From: an uncultured Dorea sp.
GTDB lineage: Bacteria > Bacillota > Clostridia > Lachnospirales > Lachnospiraceae
Direction: 5' to 3'
Assembly: GCA_910578455.1 (NCBI GenBank)
Contig: CAJTQA010000001.1
Coordinates: 112,084-176,083 of the forward strand
Length of the DNA: 64,000 nt
Under the pieces are notes generated by a model, which ran no database searches, was not told the origin of the DNA, and worked only from the letters and a program-made list of their open reading frames with translations. Both the position numbers and the translations under genes were made by a program. This document shows, piece by piece, positions 1 through 7,419 of the stretch (its first letter is position 1; the number at the start of each line of letters is the position of its first letter).

Positions 1-565
1 AGACATCACATCTTGGCGCACCGATTTTCCAAAAATTCCCTTCATACAGCAAACCCCTAGGAAACATTTCCAAGCACCATTCTGAATCAACTGTAATTGC
101 GTCTATCATGTCAGAATCATTTTTGCTCACAAGATATGCCATTGGGGAAAACGCTTTTCCACGCCATAGACCAGTAGTTTTAAAACCAATTGTTCCGTGC
201 CATGTATTAATGTAATACTGATGCCTGCGCTTACATGTTCCATAAGGTTTTCTGTAATTATCAATCCATACTTTCGATACCGATAGCCAATATGCCCTGC
301 TCCATAAAGTATTCGGAACTTTTTTTATATAATCAGGAAACTCCTTACGAATATTGTCCACAAGCCACACGAATTTATAATCAGGATTCTTTCTATGCAG
401 TTCCTGAACAATATACTTCGGATTACACCCAAATCCACCCTTTCCTTCAAACGTGCATACACTGATAAGATTTCTCTTAATCGGAAATACTCTGCATATA
501 TAAAAACATAGCTTATTTCCAAAAGCTTTTATCTTTCGATATTGTATATATCGTTTTTCATCCAC
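1..565 (-). CDS. CDP-glycerol glycerophosphotransferase-like protein, N-terminal part (cut by window edge)
   Basis: This frame runs off the left edge, and 188 codons are visible. I start it at a GTG at 563-565, seven bases after GGGGAGG; there is no ATG near the front. The visible part reads like the N-terminal half of the TagB/TagF (Glyphos_transf) family, which moves glycerol-phosphate or a similar polyol-phosphate from a CDP-activated donor to a glycan or teichoic-acid acceptor at the inner membrane face. Signature stretches are WIDNYRKP (residues 100-107), INTWHGT (119-125) and IGAPRCD (181-187). It is the last visible gene of a minus-strand operon with the cytidylyltransferase fusion and a second transferase of the same family, starting 35 bases after the phosphodiesterase gene. 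The catalytic C-terminal half is outside the window, so the acceptor cannot be guessed. Confidence 0.8.
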   Translation of the reverse strand, partial: MDEKRYIQYRKIKAFGNKLCFYICRVFPIKRNLISVCTFEGKGGFGCNPKYIVQELHRKNPDYKFVWLVDNIRKEFPDYIKKVPNTLWSRAYWLSVSKVWIDNYRKPYGTCKRRHQYYINTWHGTIGFKTTGLWRGKAFSPMAYLVSKNDSDMIDAITVDSEWCLEMFPRGLLYEGNFWKIGAPRCDV

Positions 566-600
566 GAGTAATCCTCCCCGGCAAATCCAATTATTATCTT

Positions 601-1335
601 CTATGTAAAAAGATAGCATTCTGGCTCATTCAGTATAATGTCTGTAATCCCCTGGCATTCCAATGTCTCCATATTCAGCCTCGTTCCGGTAGGTTTCTGC
701 GGGTAGAGATGACCTGTCATCCAAACCCGCACAGCATACTCCTTCAAACTTTCCCTCGGCAAATCGACTGTTCTCCAAAAGGGATGGAGCGCATCCGCCC
801 CACAGCCACCTTTAATCTTGTACATGCAATCTGATGCTTTTGAATCTAGAATTCCCAGTTCAGCCTGAGGTTCCAGCTTTCGTATCTTTTCCAGAGATTT
901 TGCGTAAAAGGTAGAATACACTACCTGTTTTTCCAAACCCCTTCGACGAATCAACTCTATAATTTTCTCTTCCATTCCCTCATACGGAAATATGCTGTTT
1001 TTCAACTCAATATTCAGTTTCAGACCTTTGTTTACCATCTTGTCTTCCACTAAATCCAGCACTTCTTCTATCGTTGGAATGCATTCTGTATTTCCATTTC
1101 CTGCATCTATCTTTAGCCTCTTTAATTCTTCCAATGTATAACTCCTGACAAAGCCTTCCCCATTTGTTGTCCGGTCAACTTTTTCGTCATGAAGAACGAC
1201 CATATGCCCATCTTTTGTAAGCTGAATATCTAGCTCTATCCCTGTAAGACCGTCAAGCTCTGCCGCCTTTTCAAATGCAAGCAATGTATTTTCCGGATAT
1301 CGTTGACTGCAGCCTCTATGCGCCCATATCTTCAT
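601..1335 (-). CDS. Glycerophosphodiester phosphodiesterase family protein
   Basis: This 244-residue protein is a compact GDPD-family TIM barrel with no signal peptide. Metal and catalytic residues are present: HRG at residues 6-8, ELD with E34 and D36, and LHD with H49 and D50. Known members cleave glycerophosphodiesters to glycerol-3-phosphate and an alcohol. The start follows GGGAGA and overlaps the end of the preceding gene by position only: two bases separate it from that stop codon, so the two are almost surely cotranscribed. Between a CDP-polyol synthase and CDP-polyol transferases, it may recycle or trim glycerophosphate-containing products, or supply glycerol-3-phosphate to the cytidylyltransferase. 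This role is inferred from context. Confidence 0.85.
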   Translation of the reverse strand: MKIWAHRGCSQRYPENTLLAFEKAAELDGLTGIELDIQLTKDGHMVVLHDEKVDRTTNGEGFVRSYTLEELKRLKIDAGNGNTECIPTIEEVLDLVEDKMVNKGLKLNIELKNSIFPYEGMEEKIIELIRRRGLEKQVVYSTFYAKSLEKIRKLEPQAELGILDSKASDCMYKIKGGCGADALHPFWRTVDLPRESLKEYAVRVWMTGHLYPQKPTGTRLNMETLECQGITDIILNEPECYLFT

Positions 1336-1337
1336 CT

Positions 1338-2681
1338 CTATTTCTCCCGCTCTTGATTCTTCTCAATAAATTGCTCTATTATTCCCGCCAGCGCGATAGA
1401 TTCTCCTCTCGTCAGCTTAAAATCATTTTTTGCAGTGCGATTAATAAGAGCCAGCATATCGCTAATCTCATATCTTAACCCATCGCCCAGAAAAGTTTCG
1501 GAATATTTATCCACCTTTCCTGTATCTTCATAATGTACTTCAAAATATGTAGTTTTCCACCATGGCGCATCCGCTACAATGTAACCTTTTGTTCCCGAAA
1601 TCAACAGCCGCCCTTCTGACTTTACACCCAGACCACAAGTCGCAGTTGCAAGCCCAGTCTTATATTTCAGCGTTACTCTTGTAAATAAATCAAGGCCATT
1701 GGCCCCATTAATAGAATCAAAAGCAATACCCTCGTAATCCAACCCCATTAATTTCAGAATCGGCAGCATCACATAACTGCCTAACTCTATAAAGCTTCCA
1801 CCATACATAGCATCAGTGAGTTCCCTGCTGTCAGAGTTTTCCAATTTTGTAAAACACGCCTCAACATTTCGAATGTTTCCAATTATTCCACTGCATGCAA
1901 TCCCCAGCAATTTTTGAAACCCCGGACAATAAGACGTTTTAATTCCCTCAAACAAAATCAAGTTGTGTTCCTTTGCATAAGCAAATATTTCCTTTGCCTG
2001 TTCCTTTCGCAAAACCATTGGTTTTTCACACAACACATGTTTCCTATGTTCTAGCGCGGACTTAATATACTCATAATGTGTCTGATGGGGCGATGCAATA
2101 TACACAATATCAACTGCGCCAAAGAAAGCCTCTATATCTTCATAGCATTCTATCTCCCATCTCTTAGCAAACTCTCTGGCACTTTCAAGACGAGGATTAT
2201 AAACTCCCTGTGTGCTGACACCACTGACGAGCTTTGCCTCTGTCATAAAGCGATTTGCGATTCTGCCTGTTCCAATAATACCTATACGTTGAATCTGTTG
2301 CCTTTGCTCCCGAAGCATTGTGCTGGAGATATTTTTCGTCCTCTCCAGATATACCACCTGACAATAATCTTTCAAGTAATCAAACATTCCCGTCCAATCC
2401 GAACCGACAGTAAAAATATCTATATCATATTTTTTAATATCACTGAACTTCTGCCCCGATGATTCCTCTATAATAATCTCATCCGCAAACCCTGTTTTTT
2501 TTATATTTTCAATACGGGTCAGTATCGGGTCAATCACCCCAAGCTTTCCGCGGGTTTTGTCATAGCTTTCTGTAGTTACCCCGACAATCAGATAATCACC
2601 TAATGCTTTTGCCCTTTTAAGCAATCGGTAATGCCCTTCATGGAAGAGGTCAAATGTTCCATATGTAATTACTTTTACCAT
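1338..2681 (-). CDS. Bifunctional cytidylyltransferase (TagD-like) / Gfo/Idh/MocA oxidoreductase
   Basis: This 447-residue protein joins two enzymes. Residues 1-125 are a glycerol-3-phosphate cytidylyltransferase-type domain with the HEGH nucleotide-binding motif (14-17), GVTTE and the closing ISSTMLR motif; such enzymes make CDP-glycerol or a related CDP-polyol from CTP. From about residue 131 a Rossmann domain begins (GIIGTGRIA at 134-142), followed by the CEKP motif and the C-terminal alpha/beta domain of the Gfo/Idh/MocA family, NAD(P)-dependent sugar or polyol oxidoreductases. The start has a GGAGGAG site. The reductase half may make the polyol or sugar-phosphate that the other half activates. 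It lies between the large transferase gene (29 bases upstream) and the phosphodiesterase gene. Confidence 0.88.
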   Translation of the reverse strand: MVKVITYGTFDLFHEGHYRLLKRAKALGDYLIVGVTTESYDKTRGKLGVIDPILTRIENIKKTGFADEIIIEESSGQKFSDIKKYDIDIFTVGSDWTGMFDYLKDYCQVVYLERTKNISSTMLREQRQQIQRIGIIGTGRIANRFMTEAKLVSGVSTQGVYNPRLESAREFAKRWEIECYEDIEAFFGAVDIVYIASPHQTHYEYIKSALEHRKHVLCEKPMVLRKEQAKEIFAYAKEHNLILFEGIKTSYCPGFQKLLGIACSGIIGNIRNVEACFTKLENSDSRELTDAMYGGSFIELGSYVMLPILKLMGLDYEGIAFDSINGANGLDLFTRVTLKYKTGLATATCGLGVKSEGRLLISGTKGYIVADAPWWKTTYFEVHYEDTGKVDKYSETFLGDGLRYEISDMLALINRTAKNDFKLTRGESIALAGIIEQFIEKNQEREK

Positions 2682-2710
2682 TTTATATCTCCTCCACTTC
2701 TTGCCTTACA

Positions 2711-5239
2711 TCAAAATCTATTTTTTATAAATTCATGTACCTTTTCGCCACTGCTGCCATCGTTGTTGGCCACGATACTCCCATATGCAGCTATTTGCTG
2801 TTCTTTGCTAAACACATTTCCGATAATATCATCATTAAGGAACCGCCTGAGCGTATTAAATGCATTTTCCTGACAAGCATATATTAGCCAATCTGAATTT
2901 TTACAGAACCCAGGTTCATGATTTTTAAGCTCTTCCAAGTTAAAATCAATCATAACCTCCTGACATTCATCTGTATCTTCATTCACATCATACAGTTTCC
3001 TGTCACAGATAGAAAACAACTGATGGACACGCTTTCCCATTCTAACCCTTGAACATGCAAAATAACTCTTCGATTTCGCAGTATAGTATCCACTCTTTTC
3101 TCTTTCAAGCATTGGAAATGTCGGTTTCCACTCTTCCATCTGTCCAGTCTTTTTGTCTAAGCGAACATACATATTCCCCCAATATGGAGGAAAAACCACA
3201 TATCTCTCTCCAAACGCCGGTATATTAAAAGGACGCACTTTACAAACTGCCCCAGTTATCATGTTCTTACACATAAAACCATACGGCAAATCTGAATATT
3301 CCTGCACTTCTTCCGTATCAGGATTCCATCGTACTATCACATTACCCGAATTGGGCATCATCCATATACTTTCTCCGTCAGAAAGCATAGCAAAACACCC
3401 CTTCTGCTTACTTTCCTTCACTGTCAAAAGCTTTATTTTCCCATTGTTGCTTATCTCCAAAACATAGTTATCTGCTGGTGATGCCAGGAACAATGAATCT
3501 CCATATATACAATTTCCGCCAATCCTTTTCTCCCCATTTACATGCCTGATAAACACATCATTAAAGCCCCTAATATACTCCAGCTGTTCTGTCACTGTAT
3601 CATATCTTACAATTGCAGGATATTTATTCGGAATCAGATACAAATAGTTTCCAATACACATAGCTCCCGCAAATGCTCCTCCTTGCTCCAGACAACGCTC
3701 TAACAGTATTCGTTTCTCTATCTTCCTCTCGCCAATGACAAGAATTTCCTGTGCGTTTCCAGGGCATGCATATACCTTCCCATTTACTTCTATTGCTCTC
3801 AGGAAATAATTTCCCGAACTATATTCTGACAGACTGCAGTAATGCTCATATCTGTAATCATTATTAGGAGCATAGTACAACTGATTGCCCGGCGTAACCA
3901 GCCATTCATTATTATCTGCATAAAACCCCTTTATGATCTCACCCTTCCAGTCGTCCTCCTCTGGTTCCGTATGAATCCGATTATTCAATATAAACATCGG
4001 TTTCCCTGCAACCCCAAACAGCGACGTTACAGATGTTCCAGAATCACCGATATATGCATCACACACAGCAATAGTAGACGTAATATCCGGTGTATCGTCA
4101 TAAATTCCTATCCCATTTTCAATAAACTGCCTCTTCAGCTCTTTATAAAACGGATAATACTGAGCCCGCATAGACTCGAAAGTTGATTCTAAGAGCGGAT
4201 GCGGCCTCCACACAATGCAAGCATCCTCTCTTCCGTCAAAACATCGGAATACATATTCCATCTTCTTCAGGAAGTTCTCCGTATTCTGGAGCATTCCTCC
4301 GATACTGGTATTATAAAAATACAATTTTTTCCCTTCTGCCTTGTCCTTCCACTCATCTGGCAAACATTTCGGTTCCTTGCACATCTGGATTACCCTGTCA
4401 AACTTCGGTGAACCAAGCGGCAGAAATTTCTCATCAGGCAGTCCGGCATCAAAAAACTTTCGATACTTCGGCGCTTGTATGACGATATAGTCAGCATTAT
4501 AGTATGCAGGGCACGACATTTGCCCTTCACTCATTCCACCCGTGGTGGAATAATAAGGTATATATACTAAACATTCCGTATATTTTTTCAATTCTCCGGA
4601 ATAAAACCTCGGATCTACACTTGTAACATAGTTATAATTATCATATGGATTATGTATAAAAACGATATCTGGTTTTCTTTTCTCAAAAGAATATGACTCA
4701 TAATGCAATGTCGGAACGTACGAAGGCAGTTCTGTCCCTTCATAATGCAATGTTCCGAAAGAACCGTCTGGTTTCCTGTCATAATACGGAATCGGCACTA
4801 CATATGCGTCACAGTCCGAATCAGCGTCCGATGCTTTCCACACACTCTCCAAAGAATCCCACATTGAGGCTTTATATGGAAGGAACACGATTTCCAGCCG
4901 AACCTTAATGTCATTCTTGATACTATTCTCAATACGTATCAATGATTTTCTTAAACTTTTATATATCTTATTCTCATTTCCCGGCTCACCCTGACTAATA
5001 GATTCGTGAACCTGAAAAATCAGCTCACAATAGCTTTCAAGACAAGAAACCGTCGGCACATCCTCGCCTTCCAGCTGTTCGATCAGCTCTCCCATCTGAA
5101 TCGCGCCCTGCTGGCATTGGCATAGAATATCAATCGCATCGGCATATTGCCGTGCTTTTATCTTTTCCTTCAGCTCATCATGAGCTTCTTCAAGGAGCAT
5201 TGCAAAATCCATTATCTGTTTTTTCTGTGCTTTTCTCAT
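2711..5239 (-). CDS. Large CDP-glycerol glycerophosphotransferase-like protein with C-terminal beta-propeller-like region
   Basis: The protein has 842 residues if it starts at 5239, where AGGAGG sits nine bases upstream; a longer frame to 5263 would place its first ATG ahead of that site. Residues 1-110 look helical. The middle (about 115-460) resembles the Glyphos_transf fold: IPYYSTTGG, PLGSPKFD, YNTSIGGML, WRPHPLLEST and a YIGDSGTSV loop, where RPHP and the GDSGT-like turn match the donor site of TagB/TagF enzymes. The remaining 380 residues contain repeated beta-rich blades with turns such as GNYLYLIPN, DSLFLASPADN and GESIWMMPNSGN, suggesting a propeller that may bind glycan or the modified protein. 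There are no membrane segments. It is the first gene of the operon and is divergent from flagellin 1 across a 370-base gap. That neighbourhood hints at flagellar glycan decoration, but a cell-surface polymer is equally possible. Confidence 0.75.
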   Translation of the reverse strand: MRKAQKKQIMDFAMLLEEAHDELKEKIKARQYADAIDILCQCQQGAIQMGELIEQLEGEDVPTVSCLESYCELIFQVHESISQGEPGNENKIYKSLRKSLIRIENSIKNDIKVRLEIVFLPYKASMWDSLESVWKASDADSDCDAYVVPIPYYDRKPDGSFGTLHYEGTELPSYVPTLHYESYSFEKRKPDIVFIHNPYDNYNYVTSVDPRFYSGELKKYTECLVYIPYYSTTGGMSEGQMSCPAYYNADYIVIQAPKYRKFFDAGLPDEKFLPLGSPKFDRVIQMCKEPKCLPDEWKDKAEGKKLYFYNTSIGGMLQNTENFLKKMEYVFRCFDGREDACIVWRPHPLLESTFESMRAQYYPFYKELKRQFIENGIGIYDDTPDITSTIAVCDAYIGDSGTSVTSLFGVAGKPMFILNNRIHTEPEEDDWKGEIIKGFYADNNEWLVTPGNQLYYAPNNDYRYEHYCSLSEYSSGNYFLRAIEVNGKVYACPGNAQEILVIGERKIEKRILLERCLEQGGAFAGAMCIGNYLYLIPNKYPAIVRYDTVTEQLEYIRGFNDVFIRHVNGEKRIGGNCIYGDSLFLASPADNYVLEISNNGKIKLLTVKESKQKGCFAMLSDGESIWMMPNSGNVIVRWNPDTEEVQEYSDLPYGFMCKNMITGAVCKVRPFNIPAFGERYVVFPPYWGNMYVRLDKKTGQMEEWKPTFPMLEREKSGYYTAKSKSYFACSRVRMGKRVHQLFSICDRKLYDVNEDTDECQEVMIDFNLEELKNHEPGFCKNSDWLIYACQENAFNTLRRFLNDDIIGNVFSKEQQIAAYGSIVANNDGSSGEKVHEFIKNRF

Positions 5240-5416
5240 AAATTTTGTCCTCCTGGGCAGCACTACATCAGGTACGCAAAATACCCCATATATTATTATC
5301 GGATAAATGCTTAAAAAGTTAATGTTATCGCACCATTGGTAATATTAACATATCTTGCAGCTATATGAAAGCTAAAATCACTTATAAACCTCCAGTAAAA
5401 CTGTTTTCCGAATAAA
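5240..5416. promoter_or_regulatory. Divergent intergenic region upstream of flagellin 1
   Basis: This stretch separates the leftward glycerophosphotransferase operon from the rightward flagellin 1 leader. It must carry the promoters for both. I did not find convincing paired -35/-10 boxes for either. A TAAA at 5396-5399 lies 18 bases before TTTGATAA, which is too long a gap for a normal SigD promoter. No gene is visible here. Confidence 0.4.
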
Positions 5417-5609
5417 GTTTGATAATAAGAACATAAGCAACAAAAAACGGATGAAAAAATCCACACTTTGCTGCTTGCAATCTTAGCCGCTTTTCCGGAT
5501 GAAGGGCCCATAAGGAAAGCGCAGCAGGCCTGATGGTTCAGGCAAAACAACTACAAAAAGAAACTATGGGGACAAGGAGGTCTCCGGTACAATTCAAGGA
5601 GGTTTATTT
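5417..5609 (+). ncRNA. Structured 5' leader of flagellin 1 with CsrA-type hairpin
   Basis: The leader starts with a 22-base box (5417-5438) found with one C/T difference before all three flagellins; sequence upstream of the box is unrelated between copies, so it probably marks the -10 or transcription start. Hairpins visible here: an outer stem 5437-5444 with 5467-5474, enclosing GGAT/ATCC (5449-5462); GCCTG/CAGGC (5528-5543); and GGGGAC/GTCTCC (5568-5585), whose loop reads AAGGAG. A second AAGGAGG at 5596-5602 is the real ribosome site, seven bases before ATG. A GGA in a hairpin loop plus one at the ribosome site is the pattern CsrA uses to repress flagellin mRNA in Bacillus. The flagellin 2 leader is nearly identical. 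Confidence 0.65.
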
Positions 5610-7292
5610 ATGAGAATTCAACACAACATAGCTGCATTAAACTCTTACAGAAACTTAACAAATAACAACAGCGCAGTTTCCAAGAACTTAGAGAAACTGT
5701 CTTCCGGTTACAGGATCAACCGCGCTGGCGATGACGCTGCAGGTCTTGCTATTTCCGAGAAGATGCGCGCTCAGATCACAGGTCTTGAGACAGCTCAGAA
5801 GAATGCTAACGATGGCATTTCCCTTATCCAGACAGCAGAGGGTGCTCTTACAGAAGTTCACTCCATGCTGAACCGTATGGTAGAGCTGGCTAACCAGTCT
5901 GCAAACGGAACATATCAGGATGAGGACCGCGCAAACCTTCAGGCAGAGGTTGCAGCTCTTCAGGACGAGATCAACCGTATCTCCGAAGGAACAAACTTCA
6001 ATGGTATCAATCTGCTTGATGGAACCATGGACAGGAGAGTGGCTGTTAGCGGAGAATCAAACGTAGAGGTTACTCCAATTAAAGACGGTCAGCTTGGAAA
6101 CAAGGCTCAGGCAGGTGTATTCTCTGTTGATTTCAGCAATACAACAATTACAAATACCGGCACGGCAGCAGCAGCGCCTACATTTACAATCTTCGGAAAA
6201 GGAATTCAATTGGACAGCATGAACTCCGGCGCATCTATATCCGGTGCATCTCTGGCAGCACAGGTTGTAGAGAAGTGGAATGCACAGGCTGATACAGATA
6301 AGACATTCCATGGAGCGAAGATAGAGGCATCTCTTGATGGTGACAAGGTTATCTTTACAATGTCAGACGCGCCGAACGCTGACTGGAACACGGCTGCGAC
6401 TACAGGCGCATTTACAGGCGTTACCGGTGGTAATCAGGGCGAAGAGGTTACCGTTACCACAATAAAAGAGCCTGTATCCAGTGCGGAAGGCCGCAAATAT
6501 GCTCAGGGTTCAATTACTCTGACTGAAGATCTCGTAGCTGACGGAAAAACATTAACAATCGGAGATACCACTTATGTGTTTGCTGTAGGCAAAAACAGCG
6601 AATTTTCTAAGATGGATAATGTGATTGACCTGACTGACATGAAACAGGATGATATTGCTGGTAAGATTGGTGTTGTAGGAATGCGTCTTTCTCAGGCTGC
6701 TGCGGACAACAAAAACTTTAAAGTAGGTACAACAACTACGACTGGCGTTATTACCCTGACTGAAAAAGAAGGCGGCGTAGATTATGCTAAGAATAATCTG
6801 CAGGGTGACACATTAGCTGATAAAAACGATGCTGACGCAGATGACTGGGCAGGTCTTGTAAAGACTGGTTCCGTAAATGTTTCTGCAACCAAGGACGGCT
6901 TAACACTTCAAATCGGTGATACATCGGATGACTTTAATAAGCTGACGGTATCTGTTGGAAACATGAGCTCCGAATCTTTAGGTATTTCCGGCATCGATAT
7001 CAGCACACAGAAAGGTGCGGCAGCAGCTGTTGATGTAATCAAGGCTGCAATCAACAAAGTATCCACTACACGTGGTAGCCTTGGTGCTCTTCAGAACCGT
7101 CTGGAGCACACCATCAACAACCTGAGTGTAACGTCCGAGAACATGACGGCTGCTGAAAGCCGTATCCGTGATGTTGATATGGCAAAAGAGATGATGGCTT
7201 ACACGAAGAACAACATTCTCGTTCAGTCTTCTCAGGCTATGTTGGCACAGGCAAACCAGATTCCGCAGGGCGTACTGCAGTTACTCCAGTAG
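5610..7292 (+). CDS. Flagellin 1
   Basis: This 560-residue flagellin forms the helical filament after export through the flagellar apparatus. The N-terminal 140 residues (D0/D1) and last 90 residues are almost the same as in the other two flagellins here: SGYRINRAGDDAAGLAISEK near residue 31, MVELANQSANG near 89 and the ending QGVLQLLQ. The middle 320 residues are variable and rich in Thr, Ser, Ala and Asp, as expected for the exposed D2/D3 domains; they still share short blocks such as IGDTTYVFAVG and LTLQIGDTSD. At nearly twice the size of Bacillus Hag, it belongs to the long-flagellin type of Lachnospiraceae. The D1 stretch aligned with the TLR5-binding site of enterobacterial flagellin is present. 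Ser/Thr content and the next gene suggest O-glycosylation. Its terminator follows at 7331. Confidence 0.97.
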   Translation: MRIQHNIAALNSYRNLTNNNSAVSKNLEKLSSGYRINRAGDDAAGLAISEKMRAQITGLETAQKNANDGISLIQTAEGALTEVHSMLNRMVELANQSANGTYQDEDRANLQAEVAALQDEINRISEGTNFNGINLLDGTMDRRVAVSGESNVEVTPIKDGQLGNKAQAGVFSVDFSNTTITNTGTAAAAPTFTIFGKGIQLDSMNSGASISGASLAAQVVEKWNAQADTDKTFHGAKIEASLDGDKVIFTMSDAPNADWNTAATTGAFTGVTGGNQGEEVTVTTIKEPVSSAEGRKYAQGSITLTEDLVADGKTLTIGDTTYVFAVGKNSEFSKMDNVIDLTDMKQDDIAGKIGVVGMRLSQAAADNKNFKVGTTTTTGVITLTEKEGGVDYAKNNLQGDTLADKNDADADDWAGLVKTGSVNVSATKDGLTLQIGDTSDDFNKLTVSVGNMSSESLGISGIDISTQKGAAAAVDVIKAAINKVSTTRGSLGALQNRLEHTINNLSVTSENMTAAESRIRDVDMAKEMMAYTKNNILVQSSQAMLAQANQIPQGVLQLLQ

Positions 7293-7330
7293 GAAGTAAT
7301 TCGGGATTAATAAAATCTTGGGATATGTAT

Positions 7331-7358
7331 AGGGGCGAGCTTTTGTTCGCCCCTTTTT
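7331..7358 (+). terminator. Rho-independent terminator after flagellin 1
   Basis: The arms AGGGGCGA (7331-7338) and TCGCCCCT (7347-7354) pair perfectly and are followed by a T run. Read-through would reach the glycosyltransferase gene 60 bases on, so this hairpin may set a high flagellin to low glycosyltransferase ratio. Confidence 0.9.
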
Positions 7359-7419
7359 CTTATGCCTGTGTGATTTTGGAATTCCGGATAAAAACATATA
7401 CATTAGGAGGTGCGAGGTT

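Noticed and set aside
5396..5425. SigD (sigma-28) promoter before flagellin 1
   Set aside because: The TAAA to GATAA spacing is 18 rather than about 15 bases, and flagellins 2 and 3 lack a TAAA at any matching place.
5311..5550. Antisense open frame in the flagellin 1 leader, also present at 13800-14006
   Set aside because: The similarity between the two frames follows from the leader duplication; the flagellin 3 leader does not keep it, and no ribosome site is present.
5417..5609. c-di-GMP riboswitch in the flagellin leaders
   Set aside because: I could not find the conserved core or tetraloop receptor elements of either c-di-GMP class; the hairpins fit a CsrA-type site better.
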